This document shows, one piece after another, positions 1 to 8,007 of a stretch of DNA of 18,362 nt. This DNA comes from PALSA-1196 sp036833805 (GTDB taxonomy: Bacteria > Pseudomonadota > Gammaproteobacteria > Steroidobacterales > Steroidobacteraceae), in contig DAITPA010000038.1 of the NCBI GenBank assembly GCA_036833805.1, positions 1 to 18,362 on the forward strand, in the 5' to 3' direction. The translations under genes and the position numbers were made by a program. A model generated the notes under the pieces. The model was not told where the DNA came from. It saw only the letters and a program-made list of their open reading frames with translations, and searched no databases. Position 1 is the first letter of the stretch, and every line of letters begins with the position of its first letter.

Positions 1-374
1 GTGACCGTGCTTTTGCCATTGGTGCCGGTGATGCCCACGACCGGCGCATCCGCCGCGCGTGCAAACAGCTCAATGTCGCCAACGATCTCAAGGCCGCGAC
101 GCCGCGCTGCGGTGAAGAACGGCTCCGCGAGCGATACGCCGGGCGATGCGACCACACACATCGCGTCCTCGAGCAAGCGCGCATCGAGGCCAGCCAAGCG
201 CAATTCAATTCCAGGATCAAGCGCACGCAGGCTCGCAAGTTGCGGCGGCTCGGCGCGCGTGTCGGTGACCGCCACGCGCCAGCCGCGCTTGTGCAGATAG
301 CGCGCGCAGGAGAAGCCGGTGCGGCCCAAACCGACAATGACCGCAGACGCTGCTTTATTGAAGTTGGCGTTCAT
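1..374 (-). CDS. murD: UDP-N-acetylmuramoylalanine--D-glutamate ligase, N-terminal part
   Basis: MurD is the cytoplasmic ATP-dependent ligase that adds D-glutamate to UDP-MurNAc-L-Ala. Only the first 124 codons lie in the window; the gene runs off the left edge. Translating the minus strand from ATG at 374 gives a Rossmann-like opening with VGLGRTGFS at about residues 14-22, the uracil-binding domain. The Mur ligase ATP-binding loop GITGTNGKST starts near residue 114 and is reached just before the edge. The start codon overlaps the mraY stop as ATGA, so translation is probably coupled. Its position directly after mraY is the usual dcw order. I infer that the rest of the gene, and probably ftsW, murG and murC, continue to the left. 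Confidence 0.95.
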   Translation of the reverse strand, partial: MNANFNKAASAVIVGLGRTGFSCARYLHKRGWRVAVTDTRAEPPQLASLRALDPGIELRLAGLDARLLEDAMCVVASPGVSLAEPFFTAARRRGLEIVGDIELFARAADAPVVGITGTNGKSTV

Positions 375-1456
375 CGCAGCTTCAGCGTCGCAAGCCCGGC
401 GAGCACCAGGAACAGCGAAATGATCCAGAAGCGCACGATGACCTTGGGCTCCGCCCAGCCCTTCAACTCATAGTGGTGATGCAGCGGCGCCATGCGGAAG
501 ATGCGCTTGCCGCGCAGCTTATAGGACCCGACTTGCAGGACGACCGAGGCGGTCTCGAGCACAAAGATGCCGCCCATCACGAGAGTGACGAGCTCCTGAC
601 GCACGATCACCGCCAGCACGCCGATGGCAGCACCGATTGCGAGCGCGCCGACGTCGCCCATGAAGACCTGCGCGGGATATGCGTTGAACCACAGAAATCC
701 CAGGCCCGCGCCGGCAAACGCGGCGCAGAAAATGAGCAGCTCGCCGGCGCGCGGGATCGCCGGAATCGCAAGGTAATTGGCGAACACGGCATTGCCGCTC
801 GCATAGGCGAACACGCCGAGCGCGGCGGCAACGAGGGCTGCCGGCATGATCGCGAGTCCATCGAGCCCGTCAGTGAGATTCACGGCATTGCTCAAGCCGA
901 CAATCATGAAATACGCGATCGCGATGAAGCTTGCGGCGCCGAGCGGCTCGGCAAACGTCTTGAAGAAGGGCAGAAACAAGGTGGTTTCCGCCGGTGTCGC
1001 CGCCGCGTAGTAAAGCGTGCCGGCGGTTGAAAGGCCGGCCAGCGACTGCCAGAAGTACTTCCAGCGCGGCGCAAGTCCGCGCGAGTTGCCGATGACGAGC
1101 TTCAAATAGTCGTCGTACAGGCCGATGAGCCCAAAGGCGAAGGTCACGGCGAGCACCGTCCACACGAAACGGTTGGCAAGGTCAGCCCACAGCAAAGTGC
1201 TGACCAGCGTTGCAACCAAGATGAGCGCGCCGCCCATCGTGGGGGTGCCCGCCTTCGGCAGGTGCGACTTCGGTCCGTCATCGCGCACCACCTGTCCGAT
1301 CTGATAGCGCGACAGGCGCGCGATCATGCCCGGACCGACCAGCAGCGAGATCACAAGCGCCGAGGACATCGCGAGAATGGCGCGCAGGGTGAGATAGGAG
1401 AAGACGTGGAAGCCGGACTTCAGCGCGCTCAAATGTTGTGTCAGCCAAAAGAGCAT
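371..1456 (-). CDS. mraY: Phospho-N-acetylmuramoyl-pentapeptide-transferase
   Basis: MraY is the polytopic inner-membrane enzyme that moves phospho-MurNAc-pentapeptide from UDP to undecaprenyl phosphate, giving lipid I. The product is 361 residues, close to the 360 of E. coli. Recognisable family segments are DDGPKSHLPKAGTPTMGG, NLTDGLDGLA (the Mg/catalytic aspartates), GDVGALAIGA and the HHHYELKGW segment near the C terminus, spread among about ten hydrophobic helices. The frame is open further upstream, but the start at 1456 matches family length and has a GGAG ribosome binding site at 1465-1468, 8 nt away. It begins 5 bp after murF and its stop overlaps murD by 4 nt. Confidence 0.97.
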   Translation of the reverse strand: MLFWLTQHLSALKSGFHVFSYLTLRAILAMSSALVISLLVGPGMIARLSRYQIGQVVRDDGPKSHLPKAGTPTMGGALILVATLVSTLLWADLANRFVWTVLAVTFAFGLIGLYDDYLKLVIGNSRGLAPRWKYFWQSLAGLSTAGTLYYAAATPAETTLFLPFFKTFAEPLGAASFIAIAYFMIVGLSNAVNLTDGLDGLAIMPAALVAAALGVFAYASGNAVFANYLAIPAIPRAGELLIFCAAFAGAGLGFLWFNAYPAQVFMGDVGALAIGAAIGVLAVIVRQELVTLVMGGIFVLETASVVLQVGSYKLRGKRIFRMAPLHHHYELKGWAEPKVIVRFWIISLFLVLAGLATLKLR

Positions 1457-1461
1457 GCCGG

Positions 1462-2832
1462 CTACTCCACTCGCGCCCGCACGGGAGCGGCGGTGAGCGC
1501 CTCGACCACGCGCTCCAGGCGATTCACGCGCGAGCCTTTGACGAGCAGGCGCACGCCAGCATCGGCGCTGGCGAGGAGTGCAGCAGCGAGCGCGCCTGCG
1601 TCGGGGAACCATTGGCCACCGGCGCCAAAGCTGGCGACAGCGCCCACAGAAAGCGCGCCGGTCGCAAACAGCCGCTCGATCCCGTGGGCGCGCGCGTAGG
1701 CGCCGATCTCGGCGTGGCTTGATTGCGCAAAGTCGCCGAGCTCGGCCATGTCGCCGAGCACGAGCCACTTCTTGCCGTTGAGTTGCGCGAGCACTTCGAT
1801 CGCCGCGCGCACTGAGCTCGGATTGGCGTTGTAGGAGTCGTCGATGAGCCAGGCGCCGCTTCGCGCGCGCTTGAATTGCAGTCGTCCCGGCACGGCACGC
1901 ACGGCGCCGAGCCCGGCGACGATGTTCGGCAGAGTGGCTCCGGCGGCAGCCGCGGCGGCGGCGGCGGCGAGCGCGTTCATCACGTTGTGACGGCCGGCGA
2001 GCGCGAGCACTACGGATGCGCGCCCCTGCGGAGTTACGAGCGTAAAGCGTGTATTGAAACCCCGCGCATCGACATCGCAGTGCACATCCAGGGCGCGCCA
2101 GGCGGCGGCCTCGCCCATGCCAAAGCCCACGACTTCGGCACGCGTCATCCGGCGCCAGAGCGGCGCATAGGGATCGTCGGCGTTGATGACGGCGGTGGCG
2201 CTGGCGGGCAGCGCTGCGATCACCTCGCCCTCGGCGCGCGCGACGGCCTCGAGGCTGCCGAAGCCTTGCAGGTGCTCGGCACCGGCATTGGTGATGAGTC
2301 CGATACTGGGCGCGGCAAGCTGCACGAGGGAGGCGACGTCGCCAATTTGGTTCGCGCCCATCTCAATGACCGCAAAGCGGTGCTCGGGCGCGAGCCGCAG
2401 GAGCGTCAACGGCACGCCGATGTGATTATTGAGATTGCCGCGTGTCGCAAGACAGCTGCCCGCTTGCGCAAGGATCGCCGCCGTCATCTCCTTGGTGCTG
2501 GTCTTGCCGTTACTGCCAGCCACTGCGATCAGCGGAATATTGAAGCGGCGGCGCCAGTGCTGCGCCGCGCGTGCAAGGGCTGCCAGGCTCTCCGCCACGA
2601 TCACCTGCGAGAGCGGTGTCGACTGCGGCGTATCGACGACCGCGCCCGCCGCGCCCGCGGCGTGCGCGGCCGCAACGAACTCATTGCCGTTGAAGCACGG
2701 GCCGCGCAACGCCACGAACAGCTCCCCGGCGGCAAGCGTGCGCGTGTCGGTGCACACGCCCGAGTAAACGCGATCCTCTCCCTGCAGGCGGCCACCGCAG
2801 GCCTCGGCGAAGTGGGCAAGCGTGCGCATCAT
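1462..2832 (-). CDS. murF: UDP-N-acetylmuramoyl-tripeptide--D-alanyl-D-alanine ligase
   Basis: MurF adds the D-Ala-D-Ala dipeptide to UDP-MurNAc-tripeptide, the last cytoplasmic step of precursor synthesis. The 456-residue product has the N-terminal Mur ligase domain (TDTRTLAAGELFVAL near residue 28), the ATP loop GSNGKTSTKEM near residue 106, the central NLNNHIGVPLTLL and IEMGAN segments, and the C-terminal domain signature DDSYNANPSS. Length fits the family (E. coli 452). It starts with two consecutive Met codons (2832 and 2829); the first overlaps the murE stop as ATGA and is the likelier coupled start. An uninterrupted run of nine alanines lies after HNVMNAL. Confidence 0.97.
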   Translation of the reverse strand: MMRTLAHFAEACGGRLQGEDRVYSGVCTDTRTLAAGELFVALRGPCFNGNEFVAAAHAAGAAGAVVDTPQSTPLSQVIVAESLAALARAAQHWRRRFNIPLIAVAGSNGKTSTKEMTAAILAQAGSCLATRGNLNNHIGVPLTLLRLAPEHRFAVIEMGANQIGDVASLVQLAAPSIGLITNAGAEHLQGFGSLEAVARAEGEVIAALPASATAVINADDPYAPLWRRMTRAEVVGFGMGEAAAWRALDVHCDVDARGFNTRFTLVTPQGRASVVLALAGRHNVMNALAAAAAAAAAGATLPNIVAGLGAVRAVPGRLQFKRARSGAWLIDDSYNANPSSVRAAIEVLAQLNGKKWLVLGDMAELGDFAQSSHAEIGAYARAHGIERLFATGALSVGAVASFGAGGQWFPDAGALAAALLASADAGVRLLVKGSRVNRLERVVEALTAAPVRARVE

Positions 2833-4325
2833 GGTGCGCCTGCGAAGTAGGCTCGCACGACCGCTTGGTCGGAAAATGCGCGGCGCTCGCTGCCGTAGAT
2901 CTGATAGTCCTCGTGACCCTTGCCGGCGATCAGCACCAGATCCGCGCGCGCTGCACCTGCGAGGGTTCTGCGGATCGCCTGCGCCCGGTCGTGCTCGACG
3001 ACGAGCGCATGCGCATCGGCGATACCGCTTCTGATATCGCCGATGATGGCTTCCGGGTTCTCGCTTCTGGGATTGTCGTCCGTGAGCACGACTGCGTCGG
3101 CGAGTCGCGCGGCGATTTCGCCCATCACGGCGCGCTTGCCGGGGTCACGATCACCGCCGCAGCCAAATACCACCCATAAGCGTCCGCGGCAATGTGCGCG
3201 GGCGGCATGCAACGCCTGCGCGAGCGCATCGGGTGTGTGGGCGAAGTCGATGAGTGCAAGCGGACCTGCGCCGAAAAGCTCCATGCGGCCCGGAGGAGCG
3301 GCCGCATGTTCGAGCGCGTTGCAAGCAGCGGGGAGTCCCACCTCCCAGCTCAACAGCACCGCCAGCACTGTCAGGACGTTGTCGGCGTTGAAGTCGCCGA
3401 GCAGCGGCACATCGAACCGGCACGCACCCCAGCTCGACTCAATGTCGAGCGTGAGTCCGGAAGATCGCGCGCGCACCGCATGCGCGCGCACGAACGAGGC
3501 GGCGTCAAGCCCGGGCGGCAGCGCGGGCTTGCGCGTCGTGACGATGAGGCGCCCGGCCTGCTTCTGCAGTGCCAGCTCCTGCCCCAGGGGATCATCAATA
3601 TTGATGACGCGCACGGCAAGGCTCGGCCAGGAGAACAGCCGCGCTTTCGCCGCCGCGTAGCGCGCCATGCTGCCGTGATAGTCGAGGTGATCGCGTGTCA
3701 GCTGCGTGAACACCGCCGTGTGAAAGCGCACGGCGGCAACGCGATCCTGCGCGAGCGCATGCGAGGAAACTTCCATCGCGACACATTCGGCGCCGAGCGT
3801 GCGCAGTTCTGCGAGCTGGCGCTGCACGGTGACGGCATCGGCGGTCGTGAGATTTGACGCCGTAAGCGCCGCCGGCAGGCCGTAGCCGAGCGTGCCCATG
3901 TAAGCGGCAGGCTTGCCGCACACAACCAGGGCCTGCGCCAGAAGATAGGCACAGGTTGTCTTGCCGTTCGTGCCGGTGATGCCGGCGACTGTCAGGGCCT
4001 GCGAGGGCGCATCGAAAAAACGTGCGGCGATGGTGCTCGCAACGCGGCTCAAATGCGGTACGGCGCGCACGAAAATTTCCGGCGGCACAGCCGCCAGCGG
4101 CACAGCGTCGGCTGCAGCGGCTTCATACAAGACGGCGCGCGCGCCGTGCGCGACGGCTTCTTTCGCAAATTGAAATCCGTGGTGCGCGCCGCCGCGGCAG
4201 GCGAGGAACAGGCCACCAGGGGCTGCCGTGCGGCTGTCGAGCGTCACGTCAGTCACCGTGATCGCGGCAGGCACGTCAATCAGGCCAGCCGTGAGCTCAG
4301 CCAGGCGTCGCTCGGCAAACATCAT
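2829..4325 (-). CDS. murE: UDP-N-acetylmuramoyl-L-alanyl-D-glutamate--2,6-diaminopimelate ligase
   Basis: MurE adds the third stem amino acid to UDP-MurNAc-L-Ala-D-Glu. The 498-residue protein has the three Mur ligase domains. The ATP loop ITGTNGKTT is at residues 116-124, and HGSMARYAAAKARLF contains the lysine (about K227) that is carbamylated in the family. The C-terminal DNPRSENP is at about 417-424. DNPR is the known selectivity motif for meso-diaminopimelate rather than lysine, so a typical Gram-negative peptide stem is expected. The gene overlaps ftsI upstream by 4 nt and murF downstream by 4 nt. Confidence 0.97.
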   Translation of the reverse strand: MMFAERRLAELTAGLIDVPAAITVTDVTLDSRTAAPGGLFLACRGGAHHGFQFAKEAVAHGARAVLYEAAAADAVPLAAVPPEIFVRAVPHLSRVASTIAARFFDAPSQALTVAGITGTNGKTTCAYLLAQALVVCGKPAAYMGTLGYGLPAALTASNLTTADAVTVQRQLAELRTLGAECVAMEVSSHALAQDRVAAVRFHTAVFTQLTRDHLDYHGSMARYAAAKARLFSWPSLAVRVINIDDPLGQELALQKQAGRLIVTTRKPALPPGLDAASFVRAHAVRARSSGLTLDIESSWGACRFDVPLLGDFNADNVLTVLAVLLSWEVGLPAACNALEHAAAPPGRMELFGAGPLALIDFAHTPDALAQALHAARAHCRGRLWVVFGCGGDRDPGKRAVMGEIAARLADAVVLTDDNPRSENPEAIIGDIRSGIADAHALVVEHDRAQAIRRTLAGAARADLVLIAGKGHEDYQIYGSERRAFSDQAVVRAYFAGAP

Positions 4326-6073
4326 CGCAGCGCCGCCGTGCGGATCCCCTGCGCGGCGGCCGCGGGTTCGCTCTCCGGCACTGCGCGCACCGGCTCGTCC
4401 GGGGCAACGGCGAGCAGTCGCAGCGCATGGCCGACGACGGCGGAAAACACCGGTGCGGCAACATCGCCGCCCATGTATTTGCCGGCGCTCGGCTCATCGA
4501 TGACGACCACTGCGGCAAGGCGCGGATTGCTCGAAGGCGCCATGCCGCCGAACACCGCCATGTAGCGATCGGTGGAATAGCCGCCTGCCGTGGCCTTCCA
4601 GGCGGTGCCGGTCTTGCCGGACACCCGATAGCCGGGGATGGCCGCGCGCTTGCCGGTGCCTTCAGCGGCGACCACCGACTCCAACATATTGATGAGCTCG
4701 CGCGCCAGACGCGGATCAAGCACACGCTCCCCGGTCGGCGCGGCATCGACGCGCAGGAATGACACCGGACGGTTCATGCCGAGCGCGCCGACCGTTGCAT
4801 AGGCATGCGCCAGCTGCAGCGGAGTCACGGAGAGCCCGTAGCCATGTGACATCGTCGCGATGCCGATGGGCCGCCAGTGCGCGTAGTCGCTCAGCAGGCC
4901 TGCGGACTCTCCGGGATAGCCGCTCGTCGTCACCTGGCCGAAGCCGAGCGACGTCAGCGTCTTCCAGATGAGCTGCGGTTCGAGCGAGAGCGCCAAGCGC
5001 GCCATGCCGACGTTGGAACTCTTGGCAAGAACCGTCGCAAGATTGATGATGCCTAAGCTGCCGTGCTCATCTTCAATTGTCTTGACACCCACCTTGAAGA
5101 ATCCCGGCGCGGTATCGATGACGCTGCGGTCGTCGTACTGGCCGGAGGCGAGGCCGGCCGCGACGATGAAGGGCTTGATGCTCGAGCCCGGCTCGAAAAT
5201 GTCGGTCGCAGCACGGTTGCGATAGGTGGTCGCGACAAACTGTTCGCGGTCATTGGGGTTGTAGGCCGGCTGATTGACCATCGCCAGCACTTCGCCGGTC
5301 ACGACATCGAGCACGACGACCGAACCTGCGCGCGCGCGCTGCTCGCGGATCGCAGCCTTCAGCTCCCGGTAGGCGAGATATTGAATGCGCAGATCGATCG
5401 ACAGCACAAGGTCGCGCCCGGGGCGCGCGCTTCTGATGCTGTCGACGTCCTGCACGACACGTCCGTACCGATCCTGGATGACGCGCTTCGCGCCGTCTTC
5501 GCCCGCGAGCCAGTGATCAAAGGCCAGTTCCAGTCCCTCCTGGCCCGCATCGTCCACATTGGTGAAGCCGAGAATGTGTCCCGCCACCTCGCCGGCCGGG
5601 AAATAGCGGCGGTACTCGCGCCTTAAGTACACGCCCGGGATGTCGAGCGCGCGGATCTTCTGCGCGTCGGCCGGTTGCAGATGGCGTGCGAGATAAAGGA
5701 ATTCGCGGTCGAGGTTGCTCGTGATGCGGCGCGTGAGGTCCTGGCGATCAAGCTTCAGCGCCGTCGCAAGCCGCGGTATCTGGTCGGTCGCGAGCGCCAG
5801 CTCGCGCGGATTGGTCCACACCGAATCGACCGGCGTTGAGACCGCGAGCGGCTCGCCGTAGCGGTCGATGATCGTGCCGCGGTGCGCGGCGATGGCCGCG
5901 ACGCGCGAGAAGCGCGCATTGCCTTGGCTGGCGAGAAAGCTGTGATCGCGCAACGCAAGATTGGCCGCGCGCCAGCCGAGCGCGAGCGCGCTGGCAGCTA
6001 ACAGCGCGAGCAGCACATAAGAGCGCCAGCGAAACGAACCCGTGGCGGCCGTGCGCGCGTCGTAGCCGCTCAT
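4322..6073 (-). CDS. ftsI: Peptidoglycan D,D-transpeptidase FtsI (PBP3)
   Basis: FtsI is the class B penicillin-binding protein that crosslinks septal peptidoglycan as part of the FtsQLBWI divisome. The 583-residue product (E. coli 588) has a short cytoplasmic tail and one N-terminal membrane anchor at about residues 19-40. A PBP dimerisation/pedestal domain starts around HRGTIIDRYGEPLAVST. The transpeptidase domain has all three active-site motifs: SSIK with nucleophile S297 and K300, SSN at 352-354, and KTGT at 487-490. It is translationally coupled by ATGA overlaps to ftsL upstream and murE downstream. The fixed order ftsL-ftsI-murE and a single TM anchor favour FtsI over an elongation-specific PBP2. 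Confidence 0.97.
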   Translation of the reverse strand: MSGYDARTAATGSFRWRSYVLLALLAASALALGWRAANLALRDHSFLASQGNARFSRVAAIAAHRGTIIDRYGEPLAVSTPVDSVWTNPRELALATDQIPRLATALKLDRQDLTRRITSNLDREFLYLARHLQPADAQKIRALDIPGVYLRREYRRYFPAGEVAGHILGFTNVDDAGQEGLELAFDHWLAGEDGAKRVIQDRYGRVVQDVDSIRSARPGRDLVLSIDLRIQYLAYRELKAAIREQRARAGSVVVLDVVTGEVLAMVNQPAYNPNDREQFVATTYRNRAATDIFEPGSSIKPFIVAAGLASGQYDDRSVIDTAPGFFKVGVKTIEDEHGSLGIINLATVLAKSSNVGMARLALSLEPQLIWKTLTSLGFGQVTTSGYPGESAGLLSDYAHWRPIGIATMSHGYGLSVTPLQLAHAYATVGALGMNRPVSFLRVDAAPTGERVLDPRLARELINMLESVVAAEGTGKRAAIPGYRVSGKTGTAWKATAGGYSTDRYMAVFGGMAPSSNPRLAAVVVIDEPSAGKYMGGDVAAPVFSAVVGHALRLLAVAPDEPVRAVPESEPAAAAQGIRTAALR

Positions 6074-6354
6074 TGCGCGACGACCTCGATGGCTTGCGGC
6101 GGCGGTGTCGCCATGCGCAGCTTGGTGCTCGCGACGCGCTCGACGAAGGCGTGCGTGGACCAGGCACTCTGCTCAAGCTGCAACTGTCCCCATTCGACAT
6201 CGAGGTTGTCGCGCCGCGCATTCAGACGTTCAAGCTCGACGAACAGCTCGCGTGCGCGGTGCTTGCAATAGATCGCGCCCGCGGCGCTGCCGAGCACCGC
6301 AAGCCACAGCGTGGGGACGATGATGGCGAGCGAGCGGATGGAGGCGAGGCTCAT
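6070..6354 (-). CDS. ftsL: Cell division protein FtsL
   Basis: FtsL is a small bitopic membrane protein that forms a periplasmic coiled coil with FtsB and helps activate FtsW/FtsI at the septum. The 94-residue product has a short N-terminal tail, one hydrophobic helix at about residues 8-29, and a charged heptad-like stretch (about 30-65, with RARELFVELERLNARRDNL) as expected for the coiled coil. FtsL sequences diverge strongly, so the call rests on size, topology and position between rsmH and ftsI. Its ATG overlaps the rsmH stop, and its stop overlaps the ftsI start, each by 4 nt. Confidence 0.92.
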   Translation of the reverse strand: MSLASIRSLAIIVPTLWLAVLGSAAGAIYCKHRARELFVELERLNARRDNLDVEWGQLQLEQSAWSTHAFVERVASTKLRMATPPPQAIEVVAQ

Positions 6355-7298
6355 GAGCGGCCGGCCCTCACGGTGAGTTTCTCCGCCGCCCGCAATAAGG
6401 CGCTGCGCGCCCGCGGATTGCCTCTTAGCTCGGCGGCGCCGGGTCGCACCTTCTTGCCGATGATCTTAAGGGTGGGCGCGGCGGCGGCCGGCACGATGGG
6501 CAGATGCGCGAGCGCCGGATCGACGCTCGCGCGACCCTGCATGAAGCGTTTGACGATGCGATCCTCGAGCGAATGAAAACTGATCACCGCGAGGCGCCCA
6601 CCGGGCGCGAGCACGGCAAGCGCAGCCTCAAGGCCGCGTGCCAGCGCACCCAGCTCATCGTTGATGAAAATGCGCAGCGCCTGAAAAGTACGGGTGGCAG
6701 GGTGTTTGCCCGGCTCGCGCGTGCGCACCGCGCGCGCCACGAGCGCCGCAAGGTCGCTCGTGCGCGCGAGCGGCTGCTCACGGCGTGTCGCCACGATCGC
6801 ATTCGCGACGCGTCGCGCGAACCGCTCCTCGCCAAGCTCCGCGATCACCTCGCGAATCTCGTCGACGCCCGCCCGAGCGAGCCAGCCCGAGACGGGCTCG
6901 CCCCGTGTCGTATCCATACGCATGTCGAGCGGGCCGTCCGCGCGGAAGCTGAAGCCGCGGGCCGGGTCATCAAGCTGCGGCGAGGACACGCCGAGATCGA
7001 AGAGCACGCCGCGGCACGCGCGGCCGTGTGCGTGTGCCGGCACGAGCGACCCAAGCTCGGCAAACGACGCGTGGATGAGCGTAAGCCGCACTTCGTCGGC
7101 AAAGCGCAGGCGTCCGGCCGCAATGGCTTGCGGATCCTGGTCGAGCGCGAGCACGCGACCCTCTCGACCCACGGCCTCGAGTAGGCGTGCCGTGTGGCCC
7201 CCGCGCCCGAATGTCGCATCGACATAGTAACCACCTGCTTCAACGGCTAAAGCCGCGAGCGCCTCCTCGACAAGAACGGCTGTGTGCTCGCTTGTCAT
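6351..7298 (-). CDS. rsmH: 16S rRNA (cytosine(1402)-N(4))-methyltransferase
   Basis: RsmH (formerly MraW) is the cytoplasmic SAM-dependent methyltransferase that makes the N4-methyl group of m4Cm1402 in the 16S decoding centre. The 315-residue product (E. coli 313) begins MTSEHTAVLVEEAL, with SAM-binding motif DATFGRGGHT at 27-36, DQDP at 53-56, FDLGVSSPQLD near 100 and the C-terminal ISFHSLEDRIVKRFM. The frame extends upstream to a GTG at 7391, but those residues match nothing in the family, so the ATG at 7298 is preferred. A purine stretch AGGAAAG lies upstream, rather distant for a ribosome binding site. A 122-bp spacer separates it from mraZ, the largest gap inside this operon. Confidence 0.96.
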   Translation of the reverse strand: MTSEHTAVLVEEALAALAVEAGGYYVDATFGRGGHTARLLEAVGREGRVLALDQDPQAIAAGRLRFADEVRLTLIHASFAELGSLVPAHAHGRACRGVLFDLGVSSPQLDDPARGFSFRADGPLDMRMDTTRGEPVSGWLARAGVDEIREVIAELGEERFARRVANAIVATRREQPLARTSDLAALVARAVRTREPGKHPATRTFQALRIFINDELGALARGLEAALAVLAPGGRLAVISFHSLEDRIVKRFMQGRASVDPALAHLPIVPAAAAPTLKIIGKKVRPGAAELRGNPRARSALLRAAEKLTVRAGRS

Positions 7299-7360
7299 CG
7301 GCTGCGCCCAACTTTCCTCGCGGCCGCACCTAATGCGCGACCCGGTACAAATGGCGGCAG

Positions 7361-7383
7361 GAAGCGCACTTTCAAAGCGCTTC
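7361..7383. repeat. Inverted repeat in the mraZ-rsmH spacer
   Basis: Arms GAAGCGC (7361-7367) and GCGCTTC (7377-7383) pair perfectly around a 9-nt loop. The rsmH-side strand could form a 7-bp RNA hairpin between the mraZ stop and the rsmH start. There is no U-tract, so it is not an intrinsic terminator. It may be a processing or stability element, or chance in GC-rich DNA. Confidence 0.4.
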
Positions 7384-7420
7384 GGCCGCACGGGTACATG
7401 TCAAACTCCGACGCGCTTCC

Positions 7421-7873
7421 TTAAAGGGAGAGCGAATCGAGCTCTGAGGGCAGATCGGTGACCGCCTCTTCGCTTGCGAGCCAGAAATCGCGCCGCGTGT
7501 TCCAGCGCGTCTCGTCCCACAGTTCGAAGCGATTGCCCTGACCGATCAGCATCGCGTGCCGCGTAAGACCCGCGAACTCGCGCAGTTCCGCCGGCAACAG
7601 CAGCCTGCCGTGCGCATCCAGGGTGAGATCGGTCGCATGCCCGACCATGAGGCGCTGCAGCCGGCGTGCTTGTGCATGCAGGCTCGGCAGGCTCATGAGC
7701 TTGCGCTCGATCTGCTCCCAGTCAGGCAGGGGATACAGGAGTAGGCATTGATCGCGATCGACCGTCACCACGAGCTGCCCTTGCGCACGCTCGGCGATCT
7801 GTTCTCGATACCGGTTGGGAATGACCATCCGGCCCTTGTTGTCCAAGGTTACCTTTGCTGCACCGCGAAACAT
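7421..7873 (-). CDS. mraZ: Transcriptional regulator MraZ
   Basis: MraZ is the conserved first gene of the dcw cluster. It is a ring-forming DNA-binding protein with two tandem SpoVT/AbrB-like domains and in E. coli represses its own operon. The 150-residue product (E. coli 152) starts MFRGAAKVTLDNKGRMVIP, with the DxKGR-type signature at residues 11-19 and the second copy DAHGRLLLP at 86-94. A cognate operator of TGGGN repeats lies immediately upstream of the gene (7893-7917), supporting autoregulation. No strong Shine-Dalgarno sequence is visible before the ATG at 7873. Confidence 0.97.
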   Translation of the reverse strand: MFRGAAKVTLDNKGRMVIPNRYREQIAERAQGQLVVTVDRDQCLLLYPLPDWEQIERKLMSLPSLHAQARRLQRLMVGHATDLTLDAHGRLLLPAELREFAGLTRHAMLIGQGNRFELWDETRWNTRRDFWLASEEAVTDLPSELDSLSL

Positions 7874-7892
7874 CGTATGGAGCGATCAATCC

Positions 7893-7927
7893 GCCCATTC
7901 CCCCCCACTTCTTCCCACTTCGCGCCA
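7893..7927 (-). promoter_or_regulatory. MraZ operator: TGGGN direct repeats
   Basis: On the minus strand, TGGGA (7917-7913), TGGGG (7907-7903) and TGGGC (7897-7893) recur exactly every 10 bp. A degenerate TGGCG (7927-7923) extends the same phase into the -10 box. This matches the known MraZ target of TGGGN repeats with 5-nt spacers. With the promoter placed at 7927-7956, the three intact boxes fall at about +3 to +28, where bound protein would block initiation or escape. Confidence 0.88.
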
Positions 7928-7956
7928 CTATAGAAATGACGCGCACGATATGTCAA
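7927..7956 (-). promoter_or_regulatory. Sigma70-type promoter of the mraZ/dcw operon
   Basis: Reading the minus strand, a consensus -35 TTGACA (7956-7951) is followed after 18 bp by -10 TATAGT (7932-7927). The predicted start is near 7920, giving a leader of about 47 nt before the mraZ ATG. This is the strongest promoter match in the window and directly abuts the MraZ boxes. Confidence 0.85.
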
Positions 7957-8007
7957 TCAGGAAGATTGAGAGATACGTCGCAGTTGGCGAGATTATGTTT
8001 ATTTAAA

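Noticed and set aside
1457..1768. Upstream extension of mraY
   Set aside because: Arg-rich residues unlike MraY, overlapping murF; the ATG at 1456 with GGAG site gives family length.
1876..2850. 324-codon plus-strand open frame opposite murF
   Set aside because: Antisense shadow of a well-supported murF; no motif or upstream signal.
7299..7391. GTG start 31 codons upstream of rsmH ATG
   Set aside because: The extra residues do not resemble RsmH N termini and cover the spacer hairpin.
7395..7410. TTGACA on the minus strand in the mraZ-rsmH spacer as an internal promoter
   Set aside because: No acceptable -10 lies 16-18 bp downstream.
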